DNA of 64,000 nucleotides from Cupriavidus oxalaticus (GCF_004768545.1 NZ_CP038635.1:2914001-2978000), one strand, 5' to 3'; counted from the stretch's first letter, positions 20,887 to 30,372 are shown. Numbers and translations: made by a program. The notes: generated from the sequence alone by a model not told the origin.

Positions 20887-22887
20887 ATGCCCGATTCCGC
20901 CAGCCAGAGCCCCGTTCGCACCACCCTTCGCGCCACCCTTCGCACCTCCCAGCTGCCGCGTCCGATCCGTCCGCTGCCGGACCAGCTCATCAGCCAGATC
21001 GCCGCCGGCGAAGTGGTGGAGCGCCCGGCGTCGGTGGTCAAGGAGCTGCTGGAGAACGCGCTGGACGCCGGTGCCACGCAGCTGGGCATCCGGCTGGAAG
21101 AAGGCGGCGTGCGGCGCATCGTCATCACCGACAACGGCTGCGGCATCCCCGCCGCCGAGCTGCCGGTGGCACTGATGCGCCACGCCACCAGCAAGATTGC
21201 GTCGCTCGACGAACTGGAATCGGTACTGACGCTGGGCTTCCGCGGCGAGGCGCTGGCCTCGATCGCTTCCGTCTCCCAACTTGCGCTGACCAGCCGCACC
21301 GCTGCCGACGCCCATGCCACGCAGGTCAGTGCCGATACCGGCACCGTGCAGCCGGCGTCTGGCGGAGTCGGCACCACGGTCGACGTGCAGCATCTCTACT
21401 TCAACACGCCGGCGCGCCGAAAGTTCCTGAAATCGGAGCAGACCGAACTCGGGCATTGCCTGGAGATGGTGCGCCGGGTGGCGCTGGCACGGCCGGACGT
21501 GGCCATCTCGGTCCACCACAACGGCAAGCCGCTGGAGCACTGGAACGCCGGCGACGTCGCCAACCGCACCGCGCAGGTACTGGGCGCCGACTTCGCGCGG
21601 GCGCGGTTGCCGCTGGACGAACAGGCCGACACGCTGCACGTGTACGGCTTTGCCGGCCTGCCCACCGCGTCGCGGGGGCGGCCCGACCAGCAGTACTTCT
21701 TCGTCAACGGCCGCTTCGTGCGCGACAAGCTGCTCAACCACGCGGTGCGCAGCGCCTACCAGGACGTGCTGCACGGCGACCGTTTCCCGTCGTACGTGCT
21801 GTGCCTGGACCTGCCGCCGGAGATGGTCGACGTCAACGTGCACCCTTCCAAGATCGAAGTGCGCTTCCGCGAATCGCGCGCGGTGCACCAGTTCATCTAT
21901 CACGCGGTGCAGCGCAGCCTGGCACGCCAGGCCGGCGAGAATGGCGACAGCCTGCATACCGATGAGGACGGCGAGATCCGGCTGCCGGCTGCGGCGCCTG
22001 CGGGCGCCCGACCGTCATTTGGCGGCGGCAGCGGCGGTGGTGGCAGCCAGTGGGTCAACTACTCCGCGGCGCGGCAGACCGAGCTCGGCATTGCGCAGCC
22101 GCGCCAGGCCTACCTCGGCATGGTGCGCGACGCGACCGCGCCGACGCCTCGCCCGTATGGTGCTCCAGGTGGCAATTTTCCCGGCGCTTCGGCGCAGCCG
22201 CCCGCCTGGCTGGCCGATGCGCAGGCCGCGCGCGCCGACGAGCCGCCGGGCCTGCTCGACCGCCTGCCGCCGGCCTCCGCCGACGCGGCAGACACCACCG
22301 ACGACCACCCCCTCGGCTATGCCATCGCCCAGCTGCACGGCATCTATGTGCTGGCGCAGAATGCGCGCGGGCTGGTGCTGGTGGACATGCACGCCGCGCA
22401 CGAACGCATCCTCTACGAGCAGATCAAGGCCGGCCTGGACGCGCGCGACCTGGCCGTGCAGCCGCTGCTGATCCCGGTCACGCTGCCCGCCAGCCCGGTG
22501 GAAATCGGCTCGGCAGAGGAGCACCAGGAAACGCTGGCGCTGCTCGGCTTCGACATCACGCCGGTATCGCCGACCACGCTGGCGGTGCGCGCGGTGCCCG
22601 CGCTGCTGCAACAGGCCGACGCCGAAGCGCTGGCGCGCGACGTGCTGCGCGACCTGCACGCCTACGGCGGCTCGCGCGTGCTGGCCGAGCGCCGCAACGA
22701 GCTGCTGGCCACGCTGGCCTGCCACAGCGCGGTGCGCGCCAACCGCAAGCTCACCGTCGAGGAAATGAACGCGCTGCTGCGCCAGATGGAGCAGACCGAG
22801 CGCGCCGACCAGTGCAACCACGGCCGCCCGACCTGGGTGCAACTGACCGTGACCGAGCTGGACCGCCTGTTCCTGCGCGGCCAGTAG
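20887..22887 (+). CDS. mutL: DNA mismatch repair protein MutL
   Basis: Couples MutS mismatch recognition to strand removal. 666 residues. N-terminal GHKL ATPase with ENALDAGATQL, DNGCGIP, TSKIASLDELE and GFRGEAL. C-terminal motifs expected of endonuclease-type MutL are seen: DMHAAHERILYE (D500) in place of DQHA(x)2E(x)4E, ACHSAVRAN, and CNHGRP (C643). The Q-to-M and P-to-N changes leave activity uncertain. A ~20-residue N-terminal extension precedes the first conserved segment. No mutH is seen. miaA follows, the classical mutL-miaA pair. Confidence 0.97.
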   Translation: MPDSASQSPVRTTLRATLRTSQLPRPIRPLPDQLISQIAAGEVVERPASVVKELLENALDAGATQLGIRLEEGGVRRIVITDNGCGIPAAELPVALMRHATSKIASLDELESVLTLGFRGEALASIASVSQLALTSRTAADAHATQVSADTGTVQPASGGVGTTVDVQHLYFNTPARRKFLKSEQTELGHCLEMVRRVALARPDVAISVHHNGKPLEHWNAGDVANRTAQVLGADFARARLPLDEQADTLHVYGFAGLPTASRGRPDQQYFFVNGRFVRDKLLNHAVRSAYQDVLHGDRFPSYVLCLDLPPEMVDVNVHPSKIEVRFRESRAVHQFIYHAVQRSLARQAGENGDSLHTDEDGEIRLPAAAPAGARPSFGGGSGGGGSQWVNYSAARQTELGIAQPRQAYLGMVRDATAPTPRPYGAPGGNFPGASAQPPAWLADAQAARADEPPGLLDRLPPASADAADTTDDHPLGYAIAQLHGIYVLAQNARGLVLVDMHAAHERILYEQIKAGLDARDLAVQPLLIPVTLPASPVEIGSAEEHQETLALLGFDITPVSPTTLAVRAVPALLQQADAEALARDVLRDLHAYGGSRVLAERRNELLATLACHSAVRANRKLTVEEMNALLRQMEQTERADQCNHGRPTWVQLTVTELDRLFLRGQ

Positions 22888-22917
22888 CGCCACCGCCTCT
22901 TTACGACTCTGCCGACG

Positions 22918-23886
22918 ATGTCCGCCGTACCTGACGATTCCGCCACGCCTGCACCCGTGGTCTGCCTGCTCGGGCCCACCGCCTCGGGCAAGACCGCCGC
23001 CGCGCTGGCGCTGGCGGCCGATGCGCCGGTGGAGATCATCAGCCTGGACTCAGCGCTGGTGTACCGCGAAATGGACATCGGCACGGCCAAACCCACGCCC
23101 GCAGAACTGGCCGCGGCGCCGCACCACCTGATCGACATCATCGATCCGGTCGAGAGCTATTCCGCGGCGCAGTTCGTCACCGATGCCGGGCGGCTGATCG
23201 GCGAGATCCGCGCGCGCGGCAACGTACCGCTGATCGTGGGCGGCACCATGCTCTACTACAAGGCGCTGACGCAGGGGCTGAACGACTTGCCGCAGGCCGA
23301 CCCCGCGGTGCGCGCCGAGCTGGACCAGCTCGCCGCCGAGCGCGGCTGGCCGGCGCTGCATGCGATGCTGGCGCAGGTCGACCCCGTCACCGCGGCGCGC
23401 CTGGCGCCCAACGATGCGCAGCGCATCCAGCGCGCGCTCGAAATCCACCGGCTTTCGGGCCAGCCGATGTCGGCGCTGCTGGCCCGCCAGGCCGAGGGCC
23501 GCACCTTTGCCGGTGCCGCAGACCAGCGCTACCGCGTGATCGCGCTCGAGCCCTCGGACCGGCTGGCGCTGCATGCGCGCATCGCGCAGCGCTACGACGC
23601 CATGCTGGCCAACGGCTTTATTGACGAAGTCCGCCGCCTGCGCACACGCGAGGACCTGCATCCGGGGCTGCCGTCGATCCGCTGCGTCGGCTACCGGCAG
23701 GTGTGGGAATACCTCGACGGCGAGTGCGATTTCGACACCATGCGCGAGCGCGGCATCGCTGCCACGCGCCAGCTGTGCAAGCGCCAGCTGACCTGGCTGC
23801 GCAGCACGCCGGAGCGGCTGGTGGTGGACTGCCTGGCGCCGGGCTATGTTGACGAGGTGCGCAAGCTGGCGGACTTTGGCCACTGA
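22918..23886 (+). CDS. miaA: tRNA dimethylallyltransferase
   Basis: Adds a dimethylallyl group to A37 of tRNAs reading UNN codons. 322 residues. P-loop GPTASGKT (19-26), [33 protein letters not shown] and the C-terminal [15 protein letters not shown] plus KRQLTWLR segments are diagnostic. The start at 22918 lies 30 bases after mutL, so the two are probably cotranscribed. Confidence 0.97.
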   Translation: MSAVPDDSATPAPVVCLLGPTASGKTAAALALAADAPVEIISLDSALVYREMDIGTAKPTPAELAAAPHHLIDIIDPVESYSAAQFVTDAGRLIGEIRARGNVPLIVGGTMLYYKALTQGLNDLPQADPAVRAELDQLAAERGWPALHAMLAQVDPVTAARLAPNDAQRIQRALEIHRLSGQPMSALLARQAEGRTFAGAADQRYRVIALEPSDRLALHARIAQRYDAMLANGFIDEVRRLRTREDLHPGLPSIRCVGYRQVWEYLDGECDFDTMRERGIAATRQLCKRQLTWLRSTPERLVVDCLAPGYVDEVRKLADFGH

Positions 23887-23942
23887 CGGCAATGTGATGC
23901 ACAGGCGATAATCGCGGATCCTGTTCTTGCCTACTCACGGAC

Positions 23943-24446
23943 ATGTCCAGATCCGCCTTCACCCTGCGCCCCGCCACCGCTGCCGACAGCGAAACCCTGT
24001 TCAACCTGATCCTGGCGCTGGCCGAGTACGAAAAGCTGACGCATATCGTCGAAGCCACGCCGCAAAAGATCGAGGAAGCGCTGTTCGGCGCCACGCCGCA
24101 CGCCGAAGCGGTGCTGGTTGAAGTTGACGCCAATGGCGCGCCCAAGGCGGTCGGCTTCGCCCTGTTCTTCCACAACTTCTCCACCTTCCTCGCCAAACCC
24201 GGCCTGTACCTGGAAGACCTTTACGTCGACCCGGCCTGGCGTGGCCACGGCTTGGGCAAGGCGTTGCTGCAGCACCTCGCCGCGCTGGCGGTCGAGCGTG
24301 GCTGCGGCCGCTTCGAGTGGTCGGTGCTGGACTGGAACCAGCCGTCGATCGACTTCTACCAGGCCATGGGCGCCGAAGTGCTGCCCGACTGGCGCATTTG
24401 CCGCGTCACCGGCGACGCGCTGGCCAGGCTGGGCAAGGCGAAGTAA
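23943..24446 (+). CDS. GNAT family N-acetyltransferase
   Basis: 167 residues, complete GNAT fold. The acetyl-CoA motif is PAWRGHGLGKALLQHLA (Q/RxxGxG/A type), preceded by GLYLEDLYVDP and followed by RFEWSVLDWNQPSIDFYQAMGAEVL. The pattern LYLEDLYV...FEWxVLDWNxxSI is close to the diamine (spermidine/spermine) acetyltransferase branch, but also to many uncharacterised relatives, so the substrate is open. It follows miaA by 56 bases. Confidence 0.9.
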   Translation: MSRSAFTLRPATAADSETLFNLILALAEYEKLTHIVEATPQKIEEALFGATPHAEAVLVEVDANGAPKAVGFALFFHNFSTFLAKPGLYLEDLYVDPAWRGHGLGKALLQHLAALAVERGCGRFEWSVLDWNQPSIDFYQAMGAEVLPDWRICRVTGDALARLGKAK

Positions 24447-24489
24447 ATCCGCCGGCGCTGGCAACCGGTCCACCGCCGGTGTTATACAC

Positions 24490-24514
24490 TTGATGGCAAG
24501 CCGCCATACAATGA
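24490..24514. promoter_or_regulatory. Imperfect inverted repeat upstream of the GntR gene
   Basis: TTGATGGC and GCCATACAA form an imperfect palindrome around AAGCC. CCGCCATACAAT (24501-24512) recurs exactly at 30491-30502 upstream of the MFS gene at the far end of the cluster. A possible operator of the GntR protein (inference). Confidence 0.4.
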
Positions 24515-24556
24515 CGGCACCGAATGTCTTTTTCGGACCACCCGCGCCGACCCGCC

Positions 24557-25300
24557 ATGCCACGAACCAGAACCGACCAGCCCGCGCCTGCCCTGGGCAA
24601 TGCCAACGAAAACGATGCGGACAACGCGCGCGGTGCGTCGGTGGAGGAAATCGCCGACCGTATCCTGACCGCGATCTGGGAACACCGGCTGCCGCCCGGC
24701 ACCAAGCTGGTCGAGGAAAAACTGGGCAGCGTATTCGGCGTCAGCCGCACCAAGGTGCGGCTCGCCTTCGGCAAGCTGGCCCATGAAGGCGTGCTGACGG
24801 TGCACCCGAACCGCGGCACCTTCGTGTCGAGCCCGAGCGTGGCCGAAGCCAGGCAGGTGCTGCATTCGCGCCGCCTGCTCGAACCGGCGCTGGTGCGCGA
24901 CCTTGCCGGCGCGATCGATGCGGCCGGGCTGAAAGCGCTGCGCGCGACCACGCGCGAGGAAGCGCAGGCGCGCGACAGCAACGACCGGCGCGCCATCATC
25001 CGGCTGTCAGGCGAATTCCACTGCAGGCTGGCCGAGCTGACCGGCAACCAGTACCTGGGCAAGTACATGCGCGAGCTGTGCTCGCTGACATGCCTCATCA
25101 TCGCGCTGTACGACGCGCCGGGCGTGCCGTCGTGCCCGCATCACGAGCATGACGATATCGTCGATGCGCTGGAAGCCGGCGATGGCGAGCGCGTGGCGCA
25201 GCTGATGGACGAGCACCTCGAGCATGTCGAGAGCACACTGCGGCTGGAATTGCCGGCTGAAGAGAAAGTGGACCTGGAAGCGGTGTTCGCCGCGGTGTAA
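24557..25300 (+). CDS. GntR/FadR-type transcriptional regulator (FCD domain)
   Basis: About 247 residues. Winged helix with EIADRILTAIWEHRLPPGTKLVEEKLGSVFGVSRTKVRLAF and the wing GVLTVHPNRGTFV, followed by an FCD helical effector domain with histidine/acid positions (FHCRLAELTGNQ, HEHDDIVDALEAGD, HLEHVESTL) that usually bind a metal and a carboxylate ligand. ATG 24524 is an alternative start, 11 residues longer. It faces the cyclic-amide degradation genes and most likely controls them (inference from position). Confidence 0.9.
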   Translation: MPRTRTDQPAPALGNANENDADNARGASVEEIADRILTAIWEHRLPPGTKLVEEKLGSVFGVSRTKVRLAFGKLAHEGVLTVHPNRGTFVSSPSVAEARQVLHSRRLLEPALVRDLAGAIDAAGLKALRATTREEAQARDSNDRRAIIRLSGEFHCRLAELTGNQYLGKYMRELCSLTCLIIALYDAPGVPSCPHHEHDDIVDALEAGDGERVAQLMDEHLEHVESTLRLELPAEEKVDLEAVFAAV

Positions 25301-25305
25301 GGCCG

Positions 25306-25336
25306 GCGTCATTCCCGCTGCGCGCGGAAATGACGC
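25306..25336. repeat. Hairpin between convergent genes
   Basis: GCGTCATT ... AATGACGC with an inner CCCGC/GCGG pairing. It resembles the GTCATTCCCGC-type palindromes common in bacterial intergenic regions. There is no T-run. It may act in termination for both genes. Confidence 0.45.
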
Positions 25337-25355
25337 GGTGTTGGACAGACAGTGT

Positions 25356-26099
25356 TCAGCGGTGCTCGATGCGCGCCGCCAGCGCCTGCGCCAGGCCGAT
25401 CGTCGGTTTGGCATCCGGACGCCGGAACGTGCCCGCGGTGGCCTTGCGCGGCTGCAACGCGACCAGCGCCTCGGCCTGCTTGACCGCGGCAGCCATCTGG
25501 TCGACCACCGGCACCGGGATGCGATCGCGCACGCGCGCGGCCAGGCCCGCCAGCGGCGCGCCGGCCAGGATCACCACGTCGGCCTCGTCTTCCACCACGG
25601 CGCGGTTGGCCAGTTCCACCAGCACCGCTTCCTTTTCTTCCTGCACGTCCGAGACCGAGGCAAAGCTGCCGTCGAGCATGCGGATGCCGGCCAGCCGGCC
25701 GCGCAGGCCGTGCATGTCCACGCATTCCTCGTACCAGGGGCCGAGGGCGCGCGCGAAAGTGACGATCGAAAAGCGCCGGCCCAGCATGCAGGCCGACAGC
25801 ATGGCCGCCTCGGCCATGCCTACCACCGGCAGGTCGAACAGCTCGCGCGCGCCCATCAGGCCGGGATCGCCAAAGGCGGCGATGATCGCGGCGTCGAATT
25901 CCGTGTGGCGTTCCGCCAGCATCTCCAGCGCAATGGCGCCGCCGATCTGCGCCTCGGCGCGCGTGGCGATATACGGCACGCCACGGCTGGCGGTCAGCGG
26001 CACCAGCTCGGTGCCGGGCGATGCCACCGGCGTGGCCGCGGCCATCAGCCGCGCGGTGATGCCTTCGCTGGTATTGGGATTGAGGACAAGAATTCGCAT
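25356..26099 (-). CDS. Asp/Glu/hydantoin racemase-family protein lacking catalytic cysteines
   Basis: 247 residues. MRILVLNPNTSEGITARL and IIAAFGDPGLMGARE place it in the hydantoin racemase branch of the Asp/Glu racemase superfamily. True hydantoin racemases use two cysteines, in ACFGDPG and LGCAG. Here the equivalents are A75 (AAFGDPG) and G180 (LAGAPLAG), so the normal two-base racemisation is not expected. It may be a different isomerase, decarboxylase-like or regulatory member. It ends the hydantoinase-amidase run, 17 bases past the amidase stop. Confidence 0.85.
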   Translation of the reverse strand: MRILVLNPNTSEGITARLMAAATPVASPGTELVPLTASRGVPYIATRAEAQIGGAIALEMLAERHTEFDAAIIAAFGDPGLMGARELFDLPVVGMAEAAMLSACMLGRRFSIVTFARALGPWYEECVDMHGLRGRLAGIRMLDGSFASVSDVQEEKEAVLVELANRAVVEDEADVVILAGAPLAGLAARVRDRIPVPVVDQMAAAVKQAEALVALQPRKATAGTFRRPDAKPTIGLAQALAARIEHR

Positions 26100-26116
26100 A
26101 TCTTTGTTATCCGTAG

Positions 26117-27511
26117 TTATCCGTTAGCGCCGGGCCGCGCCGCGAGCACGCGTTCGGCAAGCCTGGCCGCGGCCAGCACGGTGCGGTCGGCGCCGCGCGG
26201 GCCGGCGATCTGCAGGCCCACCGGCAGGCCGTCGCGGCCGCTGCCGCAAGGCACCGAGATCGCCGGTGCCAGCGCATGGTTGAAGAAAGGGGTGAAGACC
26301 GCATGGGCGCGCGGCTCGACGGCAACGCCGCCGATCCGTTCGGGCCCGAGCCGGTCGTTACGCCACGCCACGCACGGTGTGGTCGGGCACAGCAGCAAGT
26401 CGTAGCGGGTAAAGAACTCCGCCATGGCCAGCGCGATCTGGTGGCTGGCTTCGCGGGCACGCGCCACGTCGGCGCCGGTCCACGCCAGCCCGCGCTCGAT
26501 CTGGCGCGCGACATCCGGATCGAATACATCGGGATCGCGGCGCCAGGCGTCGCCGTAGAGATTGGCCAGCCCCACGTGCTGCAGCGGCATCAGTGCTGCC
26601 TCGTCGGCGCCCCGGGGCCAGGCCGGGTCGGCCATCTCGATGCTCAGGCCTGCCGCCTGCAGCCGCGCCACGGCCTGCGCGCACGCGTCGGCGACGTCAT
26701 CGTCGACCGGCGTATCGAGCCCCAGGCGCGGGCTCAGCGCGATCCTGAGCGTATGCAGCGGGCGCTCGGCCGCCAGGCTGAAGCCCAGCGTATCGGGATC
26801 GCGTGCATCGGCGCCGGCCAGCGCCTCGAACATCAGCGCCGCATCGGACACGGTACGCGTGATCGGCGCGATCACCTGGATGCCGTTGAAGGCATGGGCA
26901 AAGCCGATCGAATCGGGAATCGCGCCATAGGACGGCTTGAAGCCGACCACGCCGGCATGCGCGGGCGGGCGCCGGCTGGAGCCGCCGCCGTCGGTGCCCA
27001 GCGCCAGCGGCGCCATGCCGGCAGCCACCGCCACCGCGCAGCCGCCGGACGACCCGCCGGCGGTCAGCGTGGCGTCGAGCGGATGGCGCGTCAGGCCGTA
27101 GACCTTGTTGGTGGTCAGGCCCTTGCAGGCGAACTCCGAGGTATTGCCCATGCCGAGCACGATCGCGCCGGCGCGGCGCAGGCGCTCGACCGCGATCGCA
27201 TCGGCCGGCGCGATAAAGTCGCGGTACAGCTGCGAGCCCTGCGTGACGCGGCGGCCCTGGCTCCAGATCACGTCCTTGACGATCACCGGCACGCCCGCCA
27301 GCAGCGGGCGCTCGCCCTGCGCCAGCCGTGCGCGCAGCTGCGCCAGGTCGGCGTCGACCAGCTCCTGGCGTTGTTCGAAGACGGCGTTGAGCTGGTCGTT
27401 GCGCGCCGCGATGCGGGCCTGGAACGCGGCCACCACCTCGGCGGGATCGAGGCGGCCGGCGGCCACGCGCCCGGCGATGGTGGCGGCGTCCAGGCTGTTG
27501 GTCAGTTCCAT
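26117..27511 (-). CDS. Amidase (amidase-signature family)
   Basis: 464 residues with the Ser-cisSer-Lys triad: K79 (VIVKD), S154 (AGGSSGG) and nucleophile S178 (GTDGGGSSRRP). It hydrolyses a linear amide or carbamoyl compound; the clustering with a cyclic amidohydrolase suggests it acts on the ring-opened product (inference). It is not GatA: no gatB or gatC is nearby and the sequence is divergent. The ATG at 27511 gives MELTNSLDAATIAGRV, a typical N-terminus. It starts 41 bases after the hydantoinase stop. Confidence 0.88.
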   Translation of the reverse strand: MELTNSLDAATIAGRVAAGRLDPAEVVAAFQARIAARNDQLNAVFEQRQELVDADLAQLRARLAQGERPLLAGVPVIVKDVIWSQGRRVTQGSQLYRDFIAPADAIAVERLRRAGAIVLGMGNTSEFACKGLTTNKVYGLTRHPLDATLTAGGSSGGCAVAVAAGMAPLALGTDGGGSSRRPPAHAGVVGFKPSYGAIPDSIGFAHAFNGIQVIAPITRTVSDAALMFEALAGADARDPDTLGFSLAAERPLHTLRIALSPRLGLDTPVDDDVADACAQAVARLQAAGLSIEMADPAWPRGADEAALMPLQHVGLANLYGDAWRRDPDVFDPDVARQIERGLAWTGADVARAREASHQIALAMAEFFTRYDLLLCPTTPCVAWRNDRLGPERIGGVAVEPRAHAVFTPFFNHALAPAISVPCGSGRDGLPVGLQIAGPRGADRTVLAAARLAERVLAARPGANG

Positions 27512-27551
27512 ATCGGCAGTGTCGGTCAGATCATCGAAAAAACCACCGCAT

Positions 27552-29000
27552 TCACAGGCTGCCGCCCGAGGTGCGGTAGCGCGGCCGCGCCATCTCCGGC
27601 AGCGCGCACGGCAGGAACTCGCCATGGCCGGCCTCGGCGCGCACTTCGCCTTCATGCGCGATGACCTTGCCGCGCACCAGCGTGGTCACCGGCCAGCCGG
27701 TCACGCGCTGTCCTTCATACGGCGTGTAGTCGACGGCGTGGTGCAGGTCGGCATTGCGGATCTGCACTTCGCGCTTCGGATCCCACAGCACCAGGTCGGC
27801 GTCGGCGCCGATGGCGATGGTGCCCTTGCGCGGGTGCAGGCCGTACAGCTTGGCGGGATTGGTCGAGGTCAGCGCCACGAACTGGTTCACCGAGATGCGG
27901 CCGCCGTTGACGCCCGCCGAGAACAGCAGCGGCAGGCGCGTCTCGAGGCCCGGGATACCGTTGGGGATGTACTGGAACGGCACTTCCTTGCCGCCGGGCT
28001 TCTTGCCCTCGGGATCGTCGTAGCGGAACGGCGCGTGGTCGGACGAGAAGATGGTGAACAGGCCGTCGGCAAGCCCGTCCCAGATCACCTCCTGGTTGCC
28101 GCGGTCGCGCGGCGGCGGGCTGCAGACGCACTTGGCGCCGTGGTAGTCGGGCTGGTCCAGGTCGTCGGCGGTCAGGAACAGGTACTGCGGGCAGGTCTCG
28201 GCAAAGATCTTCATGCCGTGGTTGCGCGCCCAGCGGATCTGCTCCACCGCTTCCTTGCCGGAGACGTGGACGATCAGGATCGGCACATCGACCAGCTCGG
28301 AGAAGGTGATGGCGCGGTGCGTGGCCTCGCGCTCGATCGCCATCGGCCGGGCCAGCGCATGGAAGCGCGGCGCGGTGTTGCCGGCGGCCTCGAGCTTGTC
28401 GGTCAGCCACGCGATGCAGTCGGAATTCTCGGCATGCACCATCACCAGTGCGCCTTCCTGGCGCGCCACCGACAGCACCTCGAGGATCTCGCGGTCGTTA
28501 AGCTTGAGGTCGTCGTAGGTCATGTAGATCTTGAACGACGAATAGCCCTCGCGGATCAGCCCCGGCAGTTCGTCCTGCAGCACGGCATGGGTCGGGTCGG
28601 CAACGATCAGGTGGAAGGCATAGTCGACCACCGACTTGCCGCCGGCGCGGCGATGGTAGTCGTCCACCGCCGCGCGCAGCGAATGGCCCTTTTCCTGCGC
28701 GGCAAACGGGATCACGGTGGTAGTGCCGCCGCACGCGGCCGAGACCGAGCCGGTGCGGAAGTCGTCGGCCATCCTGAGGCCGTCCGGCATGGGCTGGTCC
28801 AGGTGGCAGTGCGCATCGACGCCGCCCGGCAGCACCAGCTTGCCGCTGGCGTCGATGACCTCCGTGGCTTCGCCCAGGTCAAGGCCGAGCTGCACGATCC
28901 GGCCGTCCCTGACGGCGATGTCGCATTGCATGGTGTCGCTGGCAGTCACCACGGTGCCGTTGCGGATGATCAGGTCAAACTGTTTCACGATGTTCGTCAC
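27552..29000 (-). CDS. hydA: Hydantoinase / dihydropyrimidinase (cyclic amidohydrolase)
   Basis: Opens cyclic diamides such as 5-substituted hydantoins or dihydropyrimidines. 482 residues, a binuclear metal TIM-barrel enzyme. Metal ligands are H64 and H66 (DAHCHLD), carboxylated K157 (SSFKIYMTYD), H189 (HAENSD), H245 (HVSG) and D321 (SSDHAPF). The GTG start at 29000 has no clear ribosome site. A terminator-like hairpin lies directly upstream. The exact substrate is not determined by sequence. Confidence 0.9.
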   Translation of the reverse strand: MTNIVKQFDLIIRNGTVVTASDTMQCDIAVRDGRIVQLGLDLGEATEVIDASGKLVLPGGVDAHCHLDQPMPDGLRMADDFRTGSVSAACGGTTTVIPFAAQEKGHSLRAAVDDYHRRAGGKSVVDYAFHLIVADPTHAVLQDELPGLIREGYSSFKIYMTYDDLKLNDREILEVLSVARQEGALVMVHAENSDCIAWLTDKLEAAGNTAPRFHALARPMAIEREATHRAITFSELVDVPILIVHVSGKEAVEQIRWARNHGMKIFAETCPQYLFLTADDLDQPDYHGAKCVCSPPPRDRGNQEVIWDGLADGLFTIFSSDHAPFRYDDPEGKKPGGKEVPFQYIPNGIPGLETRLPLLFSAGVNGGRISVNQFVALTSTNPAKLYGLHPRKGTIAIGADADLVLWDPKREVQIRNADLHHAVDYTPYEGQRVTGWPVTTLVRGKVIAHEGEVRAEAGHGEFLPCALPEMARPRYRTSGGSL

Positions 29001-29003
29001 GTA

Positions 29004-29032
29004 AGGAAAAGAAGGGGCGCGCCGGGCGCCCC
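29004..29032 (-). terminator. Terminator-like hairpin between MFS gene and hydantoinase
   Basis: On the minus strand GGGGCGC / GCGCCCC with a 5-base loop followed by TTCTTTTCC, in the 43-base gap between the two genes and just before the hydantoinase GTG. It could limit how much transcript enters the degradation genes. Confidence 0.7.
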
Positions 29033-29043
29033 CGAGGTTGTCT

Positions 29044-30372
29044 TCAACGGTCTGCGTCGGACAGGTGCATCCGCGCGGTTTCGCGTGCGGCGGCCGCGGC
29101 GACCGCGATCAGCGCGCACACCACCGCCAGGTAGATCGCCACCGGCGCGGTGCTGCCGAAGCGGTCGAGCAGGCCGATCGCGATCAGCGGGGCCAGCGCG
29201 CCGCCGAACACGCCGGCGAACTGGAAGCCGAGCGAGGCACCGGTGACGCGCACCCGGGTGGCGAACAGCTCGGGCAGGAACGAGGCCAGCGGCGAGAACA
29301 TGAACGACACCAGCACCATGCCGACGAACGAGGCCAGCATAATCAGCGCAGGGCTGCCGGTCTTGACCATGGCAAAGAAGACAAAGGCCCACACCGCGCC
29401 GCCGATACCGCCGATCATCAGCACCGGGCGGCGCCCGATGCGGTCAGCCAGCAGCCCAGCGATCGGGATGAACAGGATCTGCGCCACCGCGCCCAGCAGC
29501 ACGGCGTTAAGCGCGATGCTCTTGGGCAGGCCCAGCTTGGTCGGCACGAAGTACAGCAGGAACAGCGTGAACACATAGAAGGCGATGTCGCCGCCCAGCC
29601 GCGCGCCGAAGGCGATCAACAGCTGCTTCTTGTAGTTGCGCAGCACTTCCATGATGGGCGCGCGCGCTTCGGCATGCGATTCCTCCAGCTTCTCGAACAT
29701 GCCGGATTCCCGCACGTTGGAGCGGATATAGAGCCCGACCCCGACCAGCAGCGCCGACAGCAGGAACGGCACGCGCCAGCCCCAGCTGAGGAAGGCTTCT
29801 TCGGACACCTGCCACGTCACCAGCGCAAAGATGCCGTTGGCCAGCAGCAAGCCGATCGGCGCCGCCAGCTGCACCAGGCTGCCGAGGATGCCGCGCCGCT
29901 TACCTTCGGGATCAAGCTCGTTGACCATGATCGCGGCCCCGCCCCACTCGCCGCCCAGCGCCAGGCCCTGCACCACGCGCAGCAGCACCAGCAGCAGCGG
30001 CGCCAGCGCGCCAGCCGCGGCATAGGTCGGCAGCAGGCCGATGCCGAAGGTGGCCAGGCCCATCATCAGCAGCGTGATGATCAGGATCGACTTGCGGCCC
30101 ATCTTGTCGCCGAAGTGGCCGAAGATGGCCGCGCCCAGCGGCCGCGCCACGAATGCCACGCCATAGCTGGCGAAGGACAGCAGCGTCGCGGTCAGCGGAT
30201 CGCTCTGCGGGAAGAACAGCTTGGGGAAGACCAGCGCCGCGGCCGATCCGTAGATGAAGTGGTCGTAGAACTCCAGCGTAGTGCCGGCCAGGCTGGCCCC
30301 GGCGACGCGCGCGACTGACTGTTTCTTGGCCGACGCGCCTTTTCCCGCGGCGTCGATGCTGACTGCTTGCAT
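29044..30372 (-). CDS. MFS transporter, metabolite:H+ symporter type
   Basis: 442 residues with 12 predicted membrane segments. GTTLEFYDHFIYGSAAALVF at the N-terminus, FGDKMGRK and LADRIGRRPVL in the MFS loops, and GEWGGAAIMVNE are hallmarks of the metabolite:H+ symporter (MHS, KgtP/ProP-like) group. It is probably the uptake system for the amide substrate of the adjacent cluster (inference). The ATG at 30372 has a GGAGGA ribosome site. Confidence 0.9.
   Translation of the reverse strand: MQAVSIDAAGKGASAKKQSVARVAGASLAGTTLEFYDHFIYGSAAALVFPKLFFPQSDPLTATLLSFASYGVAFVARPLGAAIFGHFGDKMGRKSILIITLLMMGLATFGIGLLPTYAAAGALAPLLLVLLRVVQGLALGGEWGGAAIMVNELDPEGKRRGILGSLVQLAAPIGLLLANGIFALVTWQVSEEAFLSWGWRVPFLLSALLVGVGLYIRSNVRESGMFEKLEESHAEARAPIMEVLRNYKKQLLIAFGARLGGDIAFYVFTLFLLYFVPTKLGLPKSIALNAVLLGAVAQILFIPIAGLLADRIGRRPVLMIGGIGGAVWAFVFFAMVKTGSPALIMLASFVGMVLVSFMFSPLASFLPELFATRVRVTGASLGFQFAGVFGGALAPLIAIGLLDRFGSTAPVAIYLAVVCALIAVAAAAARETARMHLSDADR

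Noticed and set aside
26105..26128. Direct repeat of GTTATCCGT at the amidase stop
   Set aside because: Only two 9-base units, partly coding. More likely chance or a small duplication than a functional site.
24524..30372. Amide-degradation cluster as a recently acquired island
   Set aside because: Codon use matches the surroundings and there is no tRNA, integrase or direct repeat at the borders, so recent transfer is not supported.
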